A stretch of DNA of 8,492 nucleotides from Paludibacteraceae bacterium (GCA_947445425.1 CANFFA010000078.1:1-8492); one strand, 5' to 3'. Counted from the stretch's first letter, positions 1-6,969 are shown. A program made the numbers and translations. Notes: generated by a model not told the origin, from the sequence alone.

Positions 1-34
1 TCAAGAACGGGTAAAGAAGTATTTTAAACACGAA

Positions 35-1828
35 TCAATTAATTACGCTGCATAAACAATTCCGATACATATCCGTCGGGTTAATAGTAAGCGGAAATAA
101 AAAATCAAAGGGTCCGAGTCCATCATTAATTCCGATAATATAGCCTTTATAAGCCATTAATTTAGAGGGATCTGCTTGTGCAGAAATACTTTTCCAATTA
201 GATGTAGTACCCAGGTTTGAAGTACGACTATTTCCGTCATAATACTTGATAAACCAATCCACGCCCAAGGTACCCAAAGAGTTTCCATTAGATTTAGTAA
301 TAGCACCCACCGTTACGTCACACGGAAAAGAGACAAAATACCAACGGGTATTGTTCATTGTTTTGACATACCGAACAGTGCCTGAAACTGCTATCCCCGT
401 ATTTCCCAAATTAACACTAAATGAACCCGTAGCATCATCCATCAGTGTAACATTACCACCAACGGTTAGCGTATTACTCAAATCCAATTTTCCACCAGGA
501 CCTACGGTTATATTTCTTACCGTTGTGGCCTGATCCACCGTCAATGTACCACCCAATGGAATGACAAGGTCGTAATAAGGTCCGGTAGCAAGGGTAGATG
601 CGGCAGTATTACCAGTACCCGGGATGGTGATAGTGGAGGAGTTTACTGTAATCGTATTAGTAGCTGTTTTCGTAGCACTTGTTCCATCTGCATAGGTGTA
701 GGTATAAGAGTAGGTGATGGTATGTGTACCCACACCTGCGGTAGATGCGTTAAAATTAGTGCCGGTTACACTGGTACCACTATAAGTTCCGCCCGCAGGC
801 AATCCACCGGTTAGGGTGTACGTTGTATTTAAAGTACTTTGTGTGGCCAGTGTTCCCGTAAAAGTAGGGGTGCCCTGAATGGCCGTTACCGATTGGGTAC
901 AAGTGTTGGTTTGACCGCAATCACCTGAAGCTGTCCACGTTACCGTATTAATACCCAAAGGAAGCTGTGTTCCCCAAGCATTACTTTGGCCTTTAGAATT
1001 ACCGCAACCATTGTCTGTAATCGTAGGAGCTCCAAGCCCTGTACCATAATCAGCACCGGCAGTACTAGCCGAGGCGTTATAAAGTGCTGTTACTTCACCG
1101 GCAGTCAAAGCCCTGTTGTAAAAACGCAACTCATCTACCTTTCCGTTTAGGTTCGGATCTGAAAATTGCGATTTACCTATATAATTAGCCGTTGTACTTC
1201 CTAAAGAGGAGGGCTTAATGGTCATACTTCCATTGGTGGCTACTGATGCTCCGTTCACAAACATGGTACCGGTATTTCCGCTCAACGTAATCACCACATG
1301 ACTCCAAGCATTCTGTGTAAGTTTTGCACTTCCGGTCAATTTTTGATCAGCCCAATTCCCAGAATTAGTAATAGCAAATTGAACAGCACTGCCATCACTG
1401 GCAGTCAAGTACATATATCCTGTAGCAGATGAATTTCCAATATCAAAAACACGTTCCCAGGCATTAGTTCCTCTCCAATACACCCAAACAGAGATCGTGT
1501 AATCAGAACTAAGCGTACTTACAATACCTTTGGGCAGTGTCACATAATTGGCACTTCCGTTCAACGAAACAGCAGCACCATACTTGCCAGTAGCATCCCA
1601 TGATGTGGTATTTTCTAAAGTGGCATTAAGGTTACCAATTACATCGTAAGCCGTTGTTCCGCTGGTCTCATTAAAGGGAAAGGCATCTATCAATCCTGAA
1701 GTCGGATTCACAAAATTAGACTTTGTACCAGGACAGGCAATGGTCGGAGCAGCAGCAGAGGCTTCAAACAAAGAAGTTAATAGTAAAAACACCATAAAAA
1801 GTGCACTTAGTGTAAAGGTTGATTTCAT
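35..1828 (-). CDS. Secreted LamG-domain multidomain surface protein, C-terminus probably truncated
   Basis: 597 residues. The N-terminus is a classical signal peptide: Lys2, a hydrophobic stretch at about residues 7-20, and a likely cut after ASA near residues 24-26. Residues about 45-255 look like a LamG/concanavalin A-like lectin fold: 'LIDAFPFNETSG' opening, 'ISVWVYWRG' strand, 'WSHVVITLSG', 'MFVNGASV' and the closing 'GKVDELRFYNRALTAGEV'. Residues about 265-318 resemble a HYR repeat with four cysteines (Cys275, Cys304, Cys310 and an earlier Cys32 outside it). Residues about 320-396 look Ig-like, and 415-485 resemble a beta-helix/'GNVTL' segment seen in large Bacteroidota adhesins. The family suggests carbohydrate or protein binding at the cell surface. 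No catalytic domain and no type IX sorting domain are visible. The protein ends abruptly in an atypical cysteine-containing tail (residues about 581-597), so the 3' end is probably disrupted. Any functional link to the divergent rhamnose genes is only inferred from proximity. Confidence 0.8.
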   Translation of the reverse strand: MKSTFTLSALFMVFLLLTSLFEASAAAPTIACPGTKSNFVNPTSGLIDAFPFNETSGTTAYDVIGNLNATLENTTSWDATGKYGAAVSLNGSANYVTLPKGIVSTLSSDYTISVWVYWRGTNAWERVFDIGNSSATGYMYLTASDGSAVQFAITNSGNWADQKLTGSAKLTQNAWSHVVITLSGNTGTMFVNGASVATNGSMTIKPSSLGSTTANYIGKSQFSDPNLNGKVDELRFYNRALTAGEVTALYNASASTAGADYGTGLGAPTITDNGCGNSKGQSNAWGTQLPLGINTVTWTASGDCGQTNTCTQSVTAIQGTPTFTGTLATQSTLNTTYTLTGGLPAGGTYSGTSVTGTNFNASTAGVGTHTITYSYTYTYADGTSATKTATNTITVNSSTITIPGTGNTAASTLATGPYYDLVIPLGGTLTVDQATTVRNITVGPGGKLDLSNTLTVGGNVTLMDDATGSFSVNLGNTGIAVSGTVRYVKTMNNTRWYFVSFPCDVTVGAITKSNGNSLGTLGVDWFIKYYDGNSRTSNLGTTSNWKSISAQADPSKLMAYKGYIIGINDGLGPFDFLFPLTINPTDMYRNCLCSVIN

Positions 1829-1860
1829 AAGCAGGTGGTTTTAATTCGACTCAATTATTA

Positions 1861-1868
1861 CAAATGTA
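1861..1868 (-). promoter_or_regulatory. Bacteroidota -7 promoter element for the LamG gene
   Basis: Read on the minus strand this is TACATTTG, a perfect match to TAnnTTTG. It lies 32 bases upstream of the start codon at 1828, which would give a leader of roughly 25 nt. No clear -33 TTG is seen at the usual distance, so the call rests on the -7 box and its position. Confidence 0.45.
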
Positions 1869-2133
1869 AAAATAGTACCTAGCCTCGAATAAACTTTTGC
1901 CCGATTCCACATCTATATTATCCAAATCAACATTTTTACAATAAAATAATGATTTATAGTCTAATGTAGAGACAAACCAAATCTTTAATATCAATTATCA
2001 AGGTTAAATTACTTTGCTTTTCAACACAAATAAAAGACCTTAAAACATCATTTATCAAATAATTTCAGTTACATTTAAAAACGAAAAAACTTCTATTCCA
2101 GATTGACAATTTCAAAATTATCGACTTCCGATT

Positions 2134-2171
2134 CTTTGTGTCAAAAAACACTGTCTTTATGTCAATTTTTA
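2134..2171 (+). promoter_or_regulatory. Putative AraC-family (RhaR-type) activator operator, two direct half-sites
   Basis: Two direct repeats, CTTTGTGTCAA at 2134-2144 and CTTTATGTCAA at 2155-2165, differ at one base. Their starts are 21 bp apart, exactly two helical turns, which is the spacing of AraC-type half-sites (17 bp plus a 4-bp gap). The downstream half-site ends about 25 bases before the rhaB -7 box, so it would abut or overlap the -33 region as class II AraC-family activators do. B. thetaiotaomicron rhamnose genes are known to be controlled by the AraC-type activator RhaR. That this is the RhaR site here is inference, since no regulator gene lies in the window. Confidence 0.5.
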
Positions 2172-2195
2172 CAGGTTAATAAGTTGCTGATAATC

Positions 2196-2203
2196 TATTT
2201 TTG
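2196..2203 (+). promoter_or_regulatory. -7 promoter element of the rhamnose operon
   Basis: TATTTTTG is a perfect match to the Bacteroidota -7 consensus TAnnTTTG, 21 bases before the rhaB ATG. The predicted leader is short (about 15-20 nt) and A-rich, without a Shine-Dalgarno sequence. The expected -33 TTG is missing (the area reads TTTTTACAGG), which suits a promoter that depends on the activator predicted just upstream. Confidence 0.6.
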
Positions 2204-2224
2204 CGTATACATTAAAAACGCAAT

Positions 2225-3700
2225 ATGAAAAACAAATCCTTCCTAGCATTTGACCTTGGTGCCACCAGCGGACGTTCTATTTTAGGAACCATAGAAAATG
2301 GCAGACTACAAATGAAAGAGCTTACTCGTTTCCCCAACCAGATATTACAAATTGGAAATCACTTTCATTGGAACATCTATTCCTTGTTCGAACATTTAAA
2401 AGCTGGTTTAATTGCGGCAAAGAACGAGGGAGTAGAAGTTACGTCTATCGGCATTGACACATGGGGAGTTGATTTTGCTCTAATTGCCGAAGATGGCACA
2501 ATTTTAGGTGCACCTTACGCCTATCGTGATCCTCATACTATAGGTATGCCCGAAGCTTATTTCAATATTATCCCCCGCAAAAAAGTGTATGAACTTACTG
2601 GAATTCAGGTAATGAATTTCAACACTTTGTACCAATTATTTGCCCTAAAACAAGCTGATAACTCTCTACTAAAAGCAAGCTCAGACCTCCTTTTTATCCC
2701 AGATGCTTTGGCTTATTTACTTACTGGAAATAAAGTAGTGGAATATACCATTGCCTCTACTTCACAAATATTAAACCCACAAACAAAACAGTTCGAATCC
2801 TGCTTGCTTGAGGCTGTGGGTATTTCACCCAACATACTTGGCGAAATAGTGATGCCCGGTCAGCTAATTGGCACCTTAACGGATGCCTTAGCTGAAGAAT
2901 GTGAATTAGGGAAAGTTCCTGTCATTGCGGTTGCCGGTCATGATACCGCTTCTGCCATTGCAGCAATTCCTGCATTGAACGAGCGTTTTGCTTATCTAAG
3001 TTCTGGCACTTGGTCGCTCATGGGGATTGAGGTGAACAACCCAATTATAACAGATGAAACATATGCACTGAATTATACCAATGAAGGCGGCGTGGAAGGC
3101 ACTACCCGATTTTTGAAAAATATTACGGGCATGTGGATTTTGGAACAATGCCTAAAAGAGTGGAAAAAAGAGGGCATTACTTATGCCTACGACAAACTGG
3201 TTAAAATGGCCGAAGAGGCTACTCCCTTTCTTTGTTTCATTGACCCAGACCACAGCTCTTTTGTTAATCCAAATAGCATGACCCAAGCCATTGTACAATT
3301 CTGTGAATCCACAGGTCAAAAAACACCAAAAGATCACAAAGAATTTATTCGTTGTATTTATGAAAGTCTAGCCCTGAAATATAGATTTACATTGGGCAAA
3401 TTAAAAAGTCTTGCACCATTTGAAATAGAACAGCTGCACGTTATTGGAGGAGGATCATTGAATAAACTTCTTAATCAATGGACGGCAAATGCCATTGGTA
3501 TTCCAGTAGTTACTGGTCCAGCGGAAGCCACTGCTTATGGCAATATCATGATACAAGCCAAAGCGGCTGGAATAGTGAATTCCCTACAAGAGATGCGACA
3601 AATCATTCGAGAGTCTATTCATATTGAAGAATATCAACCACAAAATAGCTTAGAATGGGGTAAAGCATATAATCGATTCATTGAAATTGTCAATCATTAA
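2225..3700 (+). CDS. rhaB: Rhamnulokinase (FGGY-family sugar kinase)
   Basis: This cytoplasmic enzyme phosphorylates L-rhamnulose with ATP to give L-rhamnulose-1-phosphate, the second step of rhamnose catabolism. The 491 residues match the usual family length. The N-terminal phosphate-binding loop is seen as FDLGATSGR (about residues 9-17). The rhamnulokinase signature GIDTWGVDF lies at 76-84, contributing to sugar binding. The catalytic base is predicted to be Asp240 in AGHDTASA. SSGTWSLMG (259-267) and the C-terminal IGGGSLNKLLNQW (about 407-419) are the nucleotide-binding elements of the second actin-like domain. The set of motifs separates it from xylulokinase and glycerol kinase, and the neighbouring isomerase, permease and aldolase support the substrate. 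ATG at 2225 is favoured because the protein begins directly before the first beta-strand and sits 21 bases behind a -7 box. It is called rhaK in Bacteroides. It is the first gene of the cluster. Confidence 0.95.
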   Translation: MKNKSFLAFDLGATSGRSILGTIENGRLQMKELTRFPNQILQIGNHFHWNIYSLFEHLKAGLIAAKNEGVEVTSIGIDTWGVDFALIAEDGTILGAPYAYRDPHTIGMPEAYFNIIPRKKVYELTGIQVMNFNTLYQLFALKQADNSLLKASSDLLFIPDALAYLLTGNKVVEYTIASTSQILNPQTKQFESCLLEAVGISPNILGEIVMPGQLIGTLTDALAEECELGKVPVIAVAGHDTASAIAAIPALNERFAYLSSGTWSLMGIEVNNPIITDETYALNYTNEGGVEGTTRFLKNITGMWILEQCLKEWKKEGITYAYDKLVKMAEEATPFLCFIDPDHSSFVNPNSMTQAIVQFCESTGQKTPKDHKEFIRCIYESLALKYRFTLGKLKSLAPFEIEQLHVIGGGSLNKLLNQWTANAIGIPVVTGPAEATAYGNIMIQAKAAGIVNSLQEMRQIIRESIHIEEYQPQNSLEWGKAYNRFIEIVNH

Positions 3701-3741
3701 AGCACGATTTTTTGAGTGAGTTTTATAATTTCAAACGAGTA

Positions 3742-3749
3742 TAATTTTG
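3742..3749 (+). promoter_or_regulatory. Possible internal -7 promoter element
   Basis: TAATTTTG fits TAnnTTTG and lies 34 bases before the start of the small exported-protein gene. It would allow that gene to be expressed apart from the kinase. A TTG lies upstream at 3712-3714, but about 27 bases away, which is longer than normal. AT-rich DNA yields this motif by chance fairly often. Confidence 0.35.
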
Positions 3750-3783
3750 ATTTTTAAATAATTAATCTTTAAAACGTACAATT

Positions 3784-4206
3784 ATGAAAACAAAAATTAC
3801 AATTGCATTATTATGCTTGGTTTCTATTCAATTTAACTTACTCTCTCAGGGCTGTAAACAAGAAATTATTGGGGCGTGGCGCTGTGTAGGTTCTGTACAT
3901 GGCGGTGTCAGAGCACAAATTAAAAACACCTATTTTGTTAAATACATCTCTAAAACCTCCTTTAGTTGGATCTCTTCAAGCATGGACACAAAGATTATCA
4001 GAAGCGCAATGGGTGGAACTTGCTCATACGATGGACAAACCTATATCGAGAACATTGCATATATAGGACCAGATATGACTCGATTTCTAGGAAAAAAACA
4101 CGTATTTAAAGTTGAAATTAAAGGTAATAAAATGCACCTATCCGGTAAAATGTCTGATAAAGTTTACATAGAAGAGGATTGGGTTAGAATAGATCCTCAA
4201 CCCTAG
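3784..4206 (+). CDS. Small exported lipocalin-like/DUF4488-like protein of unknown function
   Basis: 140 residues with an N-terminal signal peptide (MKTK, hydrophobic 5-20, then LLSQG). Cleavage near residues 22-23 by signal peptidase I is favoured. Cys24 follows Gly23, but the preceding residues (LLSQG) do not make a standard lipobox, so a lipoprotein is possible but less likely. The mature part begins with a 'IIGAWRCVG' strand and continues through 'YFVKYISKTSFSWI', 'GGTCSYDGQTYIENI', 'LGKKHVFKVEIKGNKMHLSG' and 'VYIEEDWVRI'. That is the pattern of small beta-barrel proteins of the lipocalin-like/DUF4488 kind common in Bacteroidota, whose functions are mostly unknown. Cys34 and Cys80 could form a disulphide. 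It lies 83 bp after rhaB and 287 bp before the isomerase. A periplasmic protein inside a cytoplasmic sugar pathway is unexpected; a role in rhamnose sensing or handling would be speculation. Confidence 0.8.
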   Translation: MKTKITIALLCLVSIQFNLLSQGCKQEIIGAWRCVGSVHGGVRAQIKNTYFVKYISKTSFSWISSSMDTKIIRSAMGGTCSYDGQTYIENIAYIGPDMTRFLGKKHVFKVEIKGNKMHLSGKMSDKVYIEEDWVRIDPQP

Positions 4207-4295
4207 AAATAATTTAACACTCTCCGCATCAAGACTTAAGTGAATTGAACAATATATTGTCGTATTATCTTGTCTACTCTGATAAGTCATTTTGA

Positions 4296-4303
4296 TATTT
4301 TTG
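4296..4303 (+). promoter_or_regulatory. Possible -7 promoter element upstream of the isomerase
   Basis: TATTTTTG matches TAnnTTTG exactly, with a TTG at 4270-4272, 23 bases upstream (slightly long). Transcription from here would give a leader of about 185 nt that contains the adjacent inverted repeat. The match could be chance in AT-rich DNA. Confidence 0.35.
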
Positions 4304-4394
4304 AACGCCAAGTACGCTAAGTTTTGAAGTCGCAAAGTTCAGATATACAGTATATAAATTTCTTAGCGTCTTGGCATCTTAGCATCTTTGCGTT
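4303..4394. repeat. Intergenic inverted repeat built of 8-bp units (CTTRGCRT type)
   Basis: The right arm (4362-4393) is four consecutive 8-mers: CTTAGCGT, CTTGGCAT, CTTAGCAT, CTTTGCGT. The left arm from 4304 carries the same motif on the opposite strand (ACGCCAAG, TACGCTAAG, then GTCGCAAAG near 4329-4337). The transcript could fold into an imperfect long hairpin with an AT-rich loop around 4341-4361. The sequence resembles the AACGCAAAGACGCTAAG-like dispersed intergenic repeats I associate with Bacteroidota genomes; that resemblance is from memory. No terminal features of an insertion sequence are present. It fills most of the 287-bp gap between the small exported-protein gene and rhaA. Confidence 0.75.
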
Positions 4395-4493
4395 AAAAAA
4401 TATTTTTTGAGCGAACAAAAAAAATACGACATTATATCAATCTCATCACTTAGATAGAAAAATAAATAAACAATCATAAAACAAACAACAAAC

Positions 4494-5759
4494 ATGAAAG
4501 AACAACAAATCACCCAAGCATTTGAGTATGCAAAAGCACGTTACGCCGATTTCGGCATCGATGTAGAAAAAGCAGTAGCTGAACTAGACAAATTGTCAAT
4601 CTCGTTACATTGCTGGCAAGCGGATGACGTAGCAGGATGTGAAAATCCGGATGGCGACCTAAGTGGGGGTATTCAAGCAACGGGTAATTACCCGGGTAAA
4701 GCACGCAACATTGCTGAAATCCGTGCGGATATTGATAAAGCCATGTCATTAATTCCAGGGGAACACCGTGTAAACTTACATGCATTTTATGCCGATTTTG
4801 GTAATGGACCAGTAGTGGATCGTGACAAAATAGAGGTAAAACATTTCCAAAGCTGGATTGACTGGGCAAAAGAAAAAGGGTATAAATTAGATTTTAACGC
4901 TACTTGCTTTTCACACGAATTGTCTGCTGATGGATTTACATTGTCAAACAAAGATCCTAAAATTCGTCAGTTTTGGGTAGATCACGTAAATGCTTGTCGT
5001 AAGATAGCTGAAGAGATGGGTCGTCAATTGAACTCAGCTTGTATTCACAATATTTGGATTCCGGATGGCTCTAAAGATTTAACCGTAGACCGTTTGGGAT
5101 ACCGTCAAAACTTAAAAGAATCCTTGGACAAGATTTTCGAAATGAAAACCAATGACACCTACATGCGTGACTGCATCGAGTGTAAACTGTTTGGTATCGG
5201 AAGCGAAAGTTTCGTAGTAGGTTCACACGAATTTTACATGGGTTATGGTGTTGCTAACAACAAAATGATAACGCTTGATTCAGGGCACTTCCACCCAACA
5301 GAAGTTATCTCTGATAAAATATCTTCACTTCTACTTTTTGCTCCAGAAATTATGCTTCATGTGAGCCGTGGTGTAAGATGGGATAGTGATCACGTAGTAC
5401 TATTGAGCGACGAATTATTGGCACTATCTCAAGAAATTATACGTGCAAATGCATTAGACAGAGTTCATGTAGGCTTAGATTATTTTGATGCCTCTATCAA
5501 TCGTATTGGTGCATATGTAGTGGGCGTTCGTGCTACGCAAAAAGCATTTACCCAAGCCTTATTGGAACCAATTGCACAACTAAAAGCCTACGAAGCAGCG
5601 GGTCAAAACTTTGAACGCATGGCCTTGTTAGAAGAAGCCAAATCATTGCCTTGGGCCGCTGTTTATGACTACTACTGCATGAAAAAAGGAATCATTGTTG
5701 GTGATGCCTACATTGCTGATATTCAAAAATACGAAGCAGAAGTAACCAGTAAAAGATAG
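4494..5759 (+). CDS. rhaA: L-rhamnose isomerase
   Basis: This cytoplasmic, metal-dependent (Mn/Zn) enzyme interconverts L-rhamnose and L-rhamnulose, the first catabolic step. The 421 residues match the roughly 420 of the E. coli enzyme. Seen directly are ISLHCWQADDV (36-46), GGIQATGNYPGKARN (58-72), GIGSESFVVGSHEFYMGY (234-251), DSGHFHPTE (262-270), VSRGVRWDSDHVVLL (290-304), GLDYFDASINRI (327-338) and KSLPWAAV (383-390). The metal ligands should include Asp262, His265 or His267, Asp297 and Asp299. The family motif is usually WQGDD; here it is WQADD. The ATG at 4494 follows a purine-rich, A-rich leader with no Shine-Dalgarno, as is normal in this phylum. It is called rhaI in Bacteroides, where rhaA names the aldolase. 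A repeat-bearing 287-bp gap precedes it and a 98-bp one follows. Confidence 0.97.
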   Translation: MKEQQITQAFEYAKARYADFGIDVEKAVAELDKLSISLHCWQADDVAGCENPDGDLSGGIQATGNYPGKARNIAEIRADIDKAMSLIPGEHRVNLHAFYADFGNGPVVDRDKIEVKHFQSWIDWAKEKGYKLDFNATCFSHELSADGFTLSNKDPKIRQFWVDHVNACRKIAEEMGRQLNSACIHNIWIPDGSKDLTVDRLGYRQNLKESLDKIFEMKTNDTYMRDCIECKLFGIGSESFVVGSHEFYMGYGVANNKMITLDSGHFHPTEVISDKISSLLLFAPEIMLHVSRGVRWDSDHVVLLSDELLALSQEIIRANALDRVHVGLDYFDASINRIGAYVVGVRATQKAFTQALLEPIAQLKAYEAAGQNFERMALLEEAKSLPWAAVYDYYCMKKGIIVGDAYIADIQKYEAEVTSKR

Positions 5760-5760
5760 T

Positions 5761-5853
5761 GTTTAGTGATTAACGTTTAGTGATTAGTTCTACGCTTACT
5801 ATTCACTAATCGTTAATCACTAAACGTTAATCACTAACCGTTAAACACTAAAA
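5761..5853. repeat. Inverted array of 14-bp repeats in the isomerase-permease junction
   Basis: The left half has two tandem copies of GTTTAGTGATTAAC (5761-5774 exact; 5775-5788 with GT at the end). The right half has the reverse complement in tandem: GTTAATCACTAAAC at 5812-5825, GTTAATCACTAACC at 5826-5839 and GTTAAACACTAAAA at 5840-5853, with a partial copy before them. A perfect 24-bp stem can form between 5763-5786 and 5814-5837 around a 27-nt loop. It begins just after the isomerase stop codon and ends 4 bases before the permease start, so it fills the whole gap. There is no U-tract, so it is not an ordinary intrinsic terminator. A role in RNA stability or partial attenuation is possible. 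Confidence 0.85.
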
Positions 5854-5857
5854 ACAC

Positions 5858-6898
5858 GTGAATACAATCATCGGATTATTTATTATCGCAATTGGAAGCA
5901 TTGGGCAATCCAGTTCTTACGTACCCCTTACCAAAGTTAAGAACTGGGCATGGGAGAGTTTCTGGCTGGTGCAGGGTCTATTCGCCTTTCTGTTGTTCCC
6001 CTATTTAGGTGCATTGTTAGCTGTACCCGAGGGACATTCACTCACGGAGATTCTTTCGGCAGGAAATGGTGCAGGATTATCAGCCTTAATCTACGGTTTC
6101 TTTTGGGGAATCGGCGGATTGACTTTTGGACTGAGTATGCGCTATTTAGGTGTGGCATTGGGACAATCCATCGCCTTGGGAACTTGCTCTGCCTTTGGAA
6201 CCCTGTTTCCGGCACTCATGATGGGGACCGATCTGTTTTCAGGAAAAGGGCTAGTGTTGCTGATCAGTGTAAGTGTAGCCATTGCAGGTATTTCCGTTAT
6301 TGGTTTTGCAGGTAGTTTGCGTTCCAAAAGCATGACCAAAGAGCAGCAACTAGCCGCTGTAAAAGATTTTGCATTGGGAAAAGGTTTGCTGGTGGCTTTA
6401 TTGGCAGGTTTAATGAGTGCTTGCTTCAGCTTAGGTCTTGAAGCTGCTGAACCAATTAAATCAGCTGCCGTTCAGTTGGGTGCAAAAGCATTATTTGCAG
6501 GTTTACCGGCAATTTTCATTATCACTGCCGGTGGTTTTCTGACCAATGCCATCTATTGTCTTTTCCAAAATGTCAAAAACAAAACAACAAGTGATTATTT
6601 TGGAGTTCCCACCAATGTATTGTTTAGCAACACTTTACTTTGCGCACTTGCCGGAGTGCTTTGGTATTCCCAATTTTTTGGTTTGGCATTGGGAAAAAGT
6701 TACTTAGTAGAAGGCAGCGTTATGATGGCCTTTTCATGGAGCATACTCATGTCGCTCAATGTAACTTTTAGTAATATCTGGGGTATTTTTCTTAAAGAGT
6801 GGAAAGGGGCAAGTCTTAATACAATTTCGGTATTGGTACTCGGAATGCTGATACTTATTTTTTCGCTCATACTACCAAATTTAGTTACGAGAAATTAG
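5858..6898 (+). CDS. rhaT: L-rhamnose permease (RhaT-type sugar:proton symporter)
   Basis: This inner-membrane protein imports L-rhamnose, by proton symport in the characterised E. coli member. The 346 residues compare with 344 in E. coli RhaT. Hydrophobic segments are seen near residues 3-15, 33-55, 70-92, 95-120, 131-153, 174-193, 207-230, 256-278, 284-308 and 319-341, consistent with the family's ten helices. Family-typical patches are GQSSSYVPLTKVKNWAWESFW (16-36), FFWGIGGLTFGLSMRYLG (81-98), ALGTCSAFGTLFPAL (106-120) and a C-terminal SNIWGIFLKEWKGAS (305-319). The start is GTG at 5858: the next in-frame ATG would be far downstream and would remove several helices. No Shine-Dalgarno is visible, since the upstream bases belong to the repeat array. 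It is called rhaP in Bacteroides. Confidence 0.95.
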   Translation: MNTIIGLFIIAIGSIGQSSSYVPLTKVKNWAWESFWLVQGLFAFLLFPYLGALLAVPEGHSLTEILSAGNGAGLSALIYGFFWGIGGLTFGLSMRYLGVALGQSIALGTCSAFGTLFPALMMGTDLFSGKGLVLLISVSVAIAGISVIGFAGSLRSKSMTKEQQLAAVKDFALGKGLLVALLAGLMSACFSLGLEAAEPIKSAAVQLGAKALFAGLPAIFIITAGGFLTNAIYCLFQNVKNKTTSDYFGVPTNVLFSNTLLCALAGVLWYSQFFGLALGKSYLVEGSVMMAFSWSILMSLNVTFSNIWGIFLKEWKGASLNTISVLVLGMLILIFSLILPNLVTRN

Positions 6899-6914
6899 TT
6901 TCGAATGAGCCACT

Positions 6915-6969
6915 CATTGGCACATTGGCATTTTAAATCATTAGCACATTATTAATTAGCACATTTATT
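6915..6969 (+). repeat. Short tandem repeat, CATTRGCA units, upstream of the aldolase
   Basis: The 71-bp junction between permease and aldolase is mostly a loosely periodic 8-bp repeat: CATTGGCA at 6915-6922 and 6923-6930, CATTAGCA at 6939-6946, AATTAGCA at 6954-6961 and CATTTATT at 6962-6969. The degenerate units in between (TTTTAAAT, CATTATT) keep the register except for one base. The array runs straight into the aldolase ATG at 6970, so it forms the gene's translation-initiation region. No hairpin or Shine-Dalgarno is evident. Confidence 0.65.

Larger units (their letters stand above)
1829..2224. other. Divergent intergenic regulatory region between the LamG gene and the rhamnose operon
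   Basis: This 396-bp, very AT-rich stretch has no convincing coding sequence on either strand. Its LamG-proximal end carries a -7 box for that gene. Its last 95 bases carry a direct repeat resembling an AraC-type operator and the rhaB -7 box. I see nothing recognisable in the middle, about 1870-2130: no tRNA, no clear riboswitch, no strong hairpin. Confidence 0.6.

Noticed and set aside
246..533. Open frame of 95 codons on the plus strand inside the LamG gene
   Set aside because: It lies wholly opposite a well-supported coding sequence, has no promoter or initiation context, and its translation shows no recognisable domain.
1995..2020. Additional promoter or small RNA around TTACTTTGC in the divergent region
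   Set aside because: The motif misses the TAnnTTTG spacing by one base, no -33 element is present, and no terminator-like hairpin follows.
4138..4335. 65-codon minus-strand open frame spanning the end of the exported-protein gene and the repeat
   Set aside because: It runs through low-complexity and repeat sequence, overlaps a supported gene, and lacks a recognisable domain.
4510..4869. 119-codon minus-strand open frame opposite the isomerase
   Set aside because: It is antisense to clear rhamnose isomerase motifs and is rich in His/Leu/Cys runs typical of an antisense shadow.
5761..5853. CRISPR array
   Set aside because: The 14-bp units are adjacent with no unique spacers and are inverted between the two halves; there are no cas genes.
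5950..6315. 121-codon plus-strand open frame within the permease gene
   Set aside because: It is the alternate frame of the rhaT helices; the translation is arginine- and cysteine-rich with no family resemblance.
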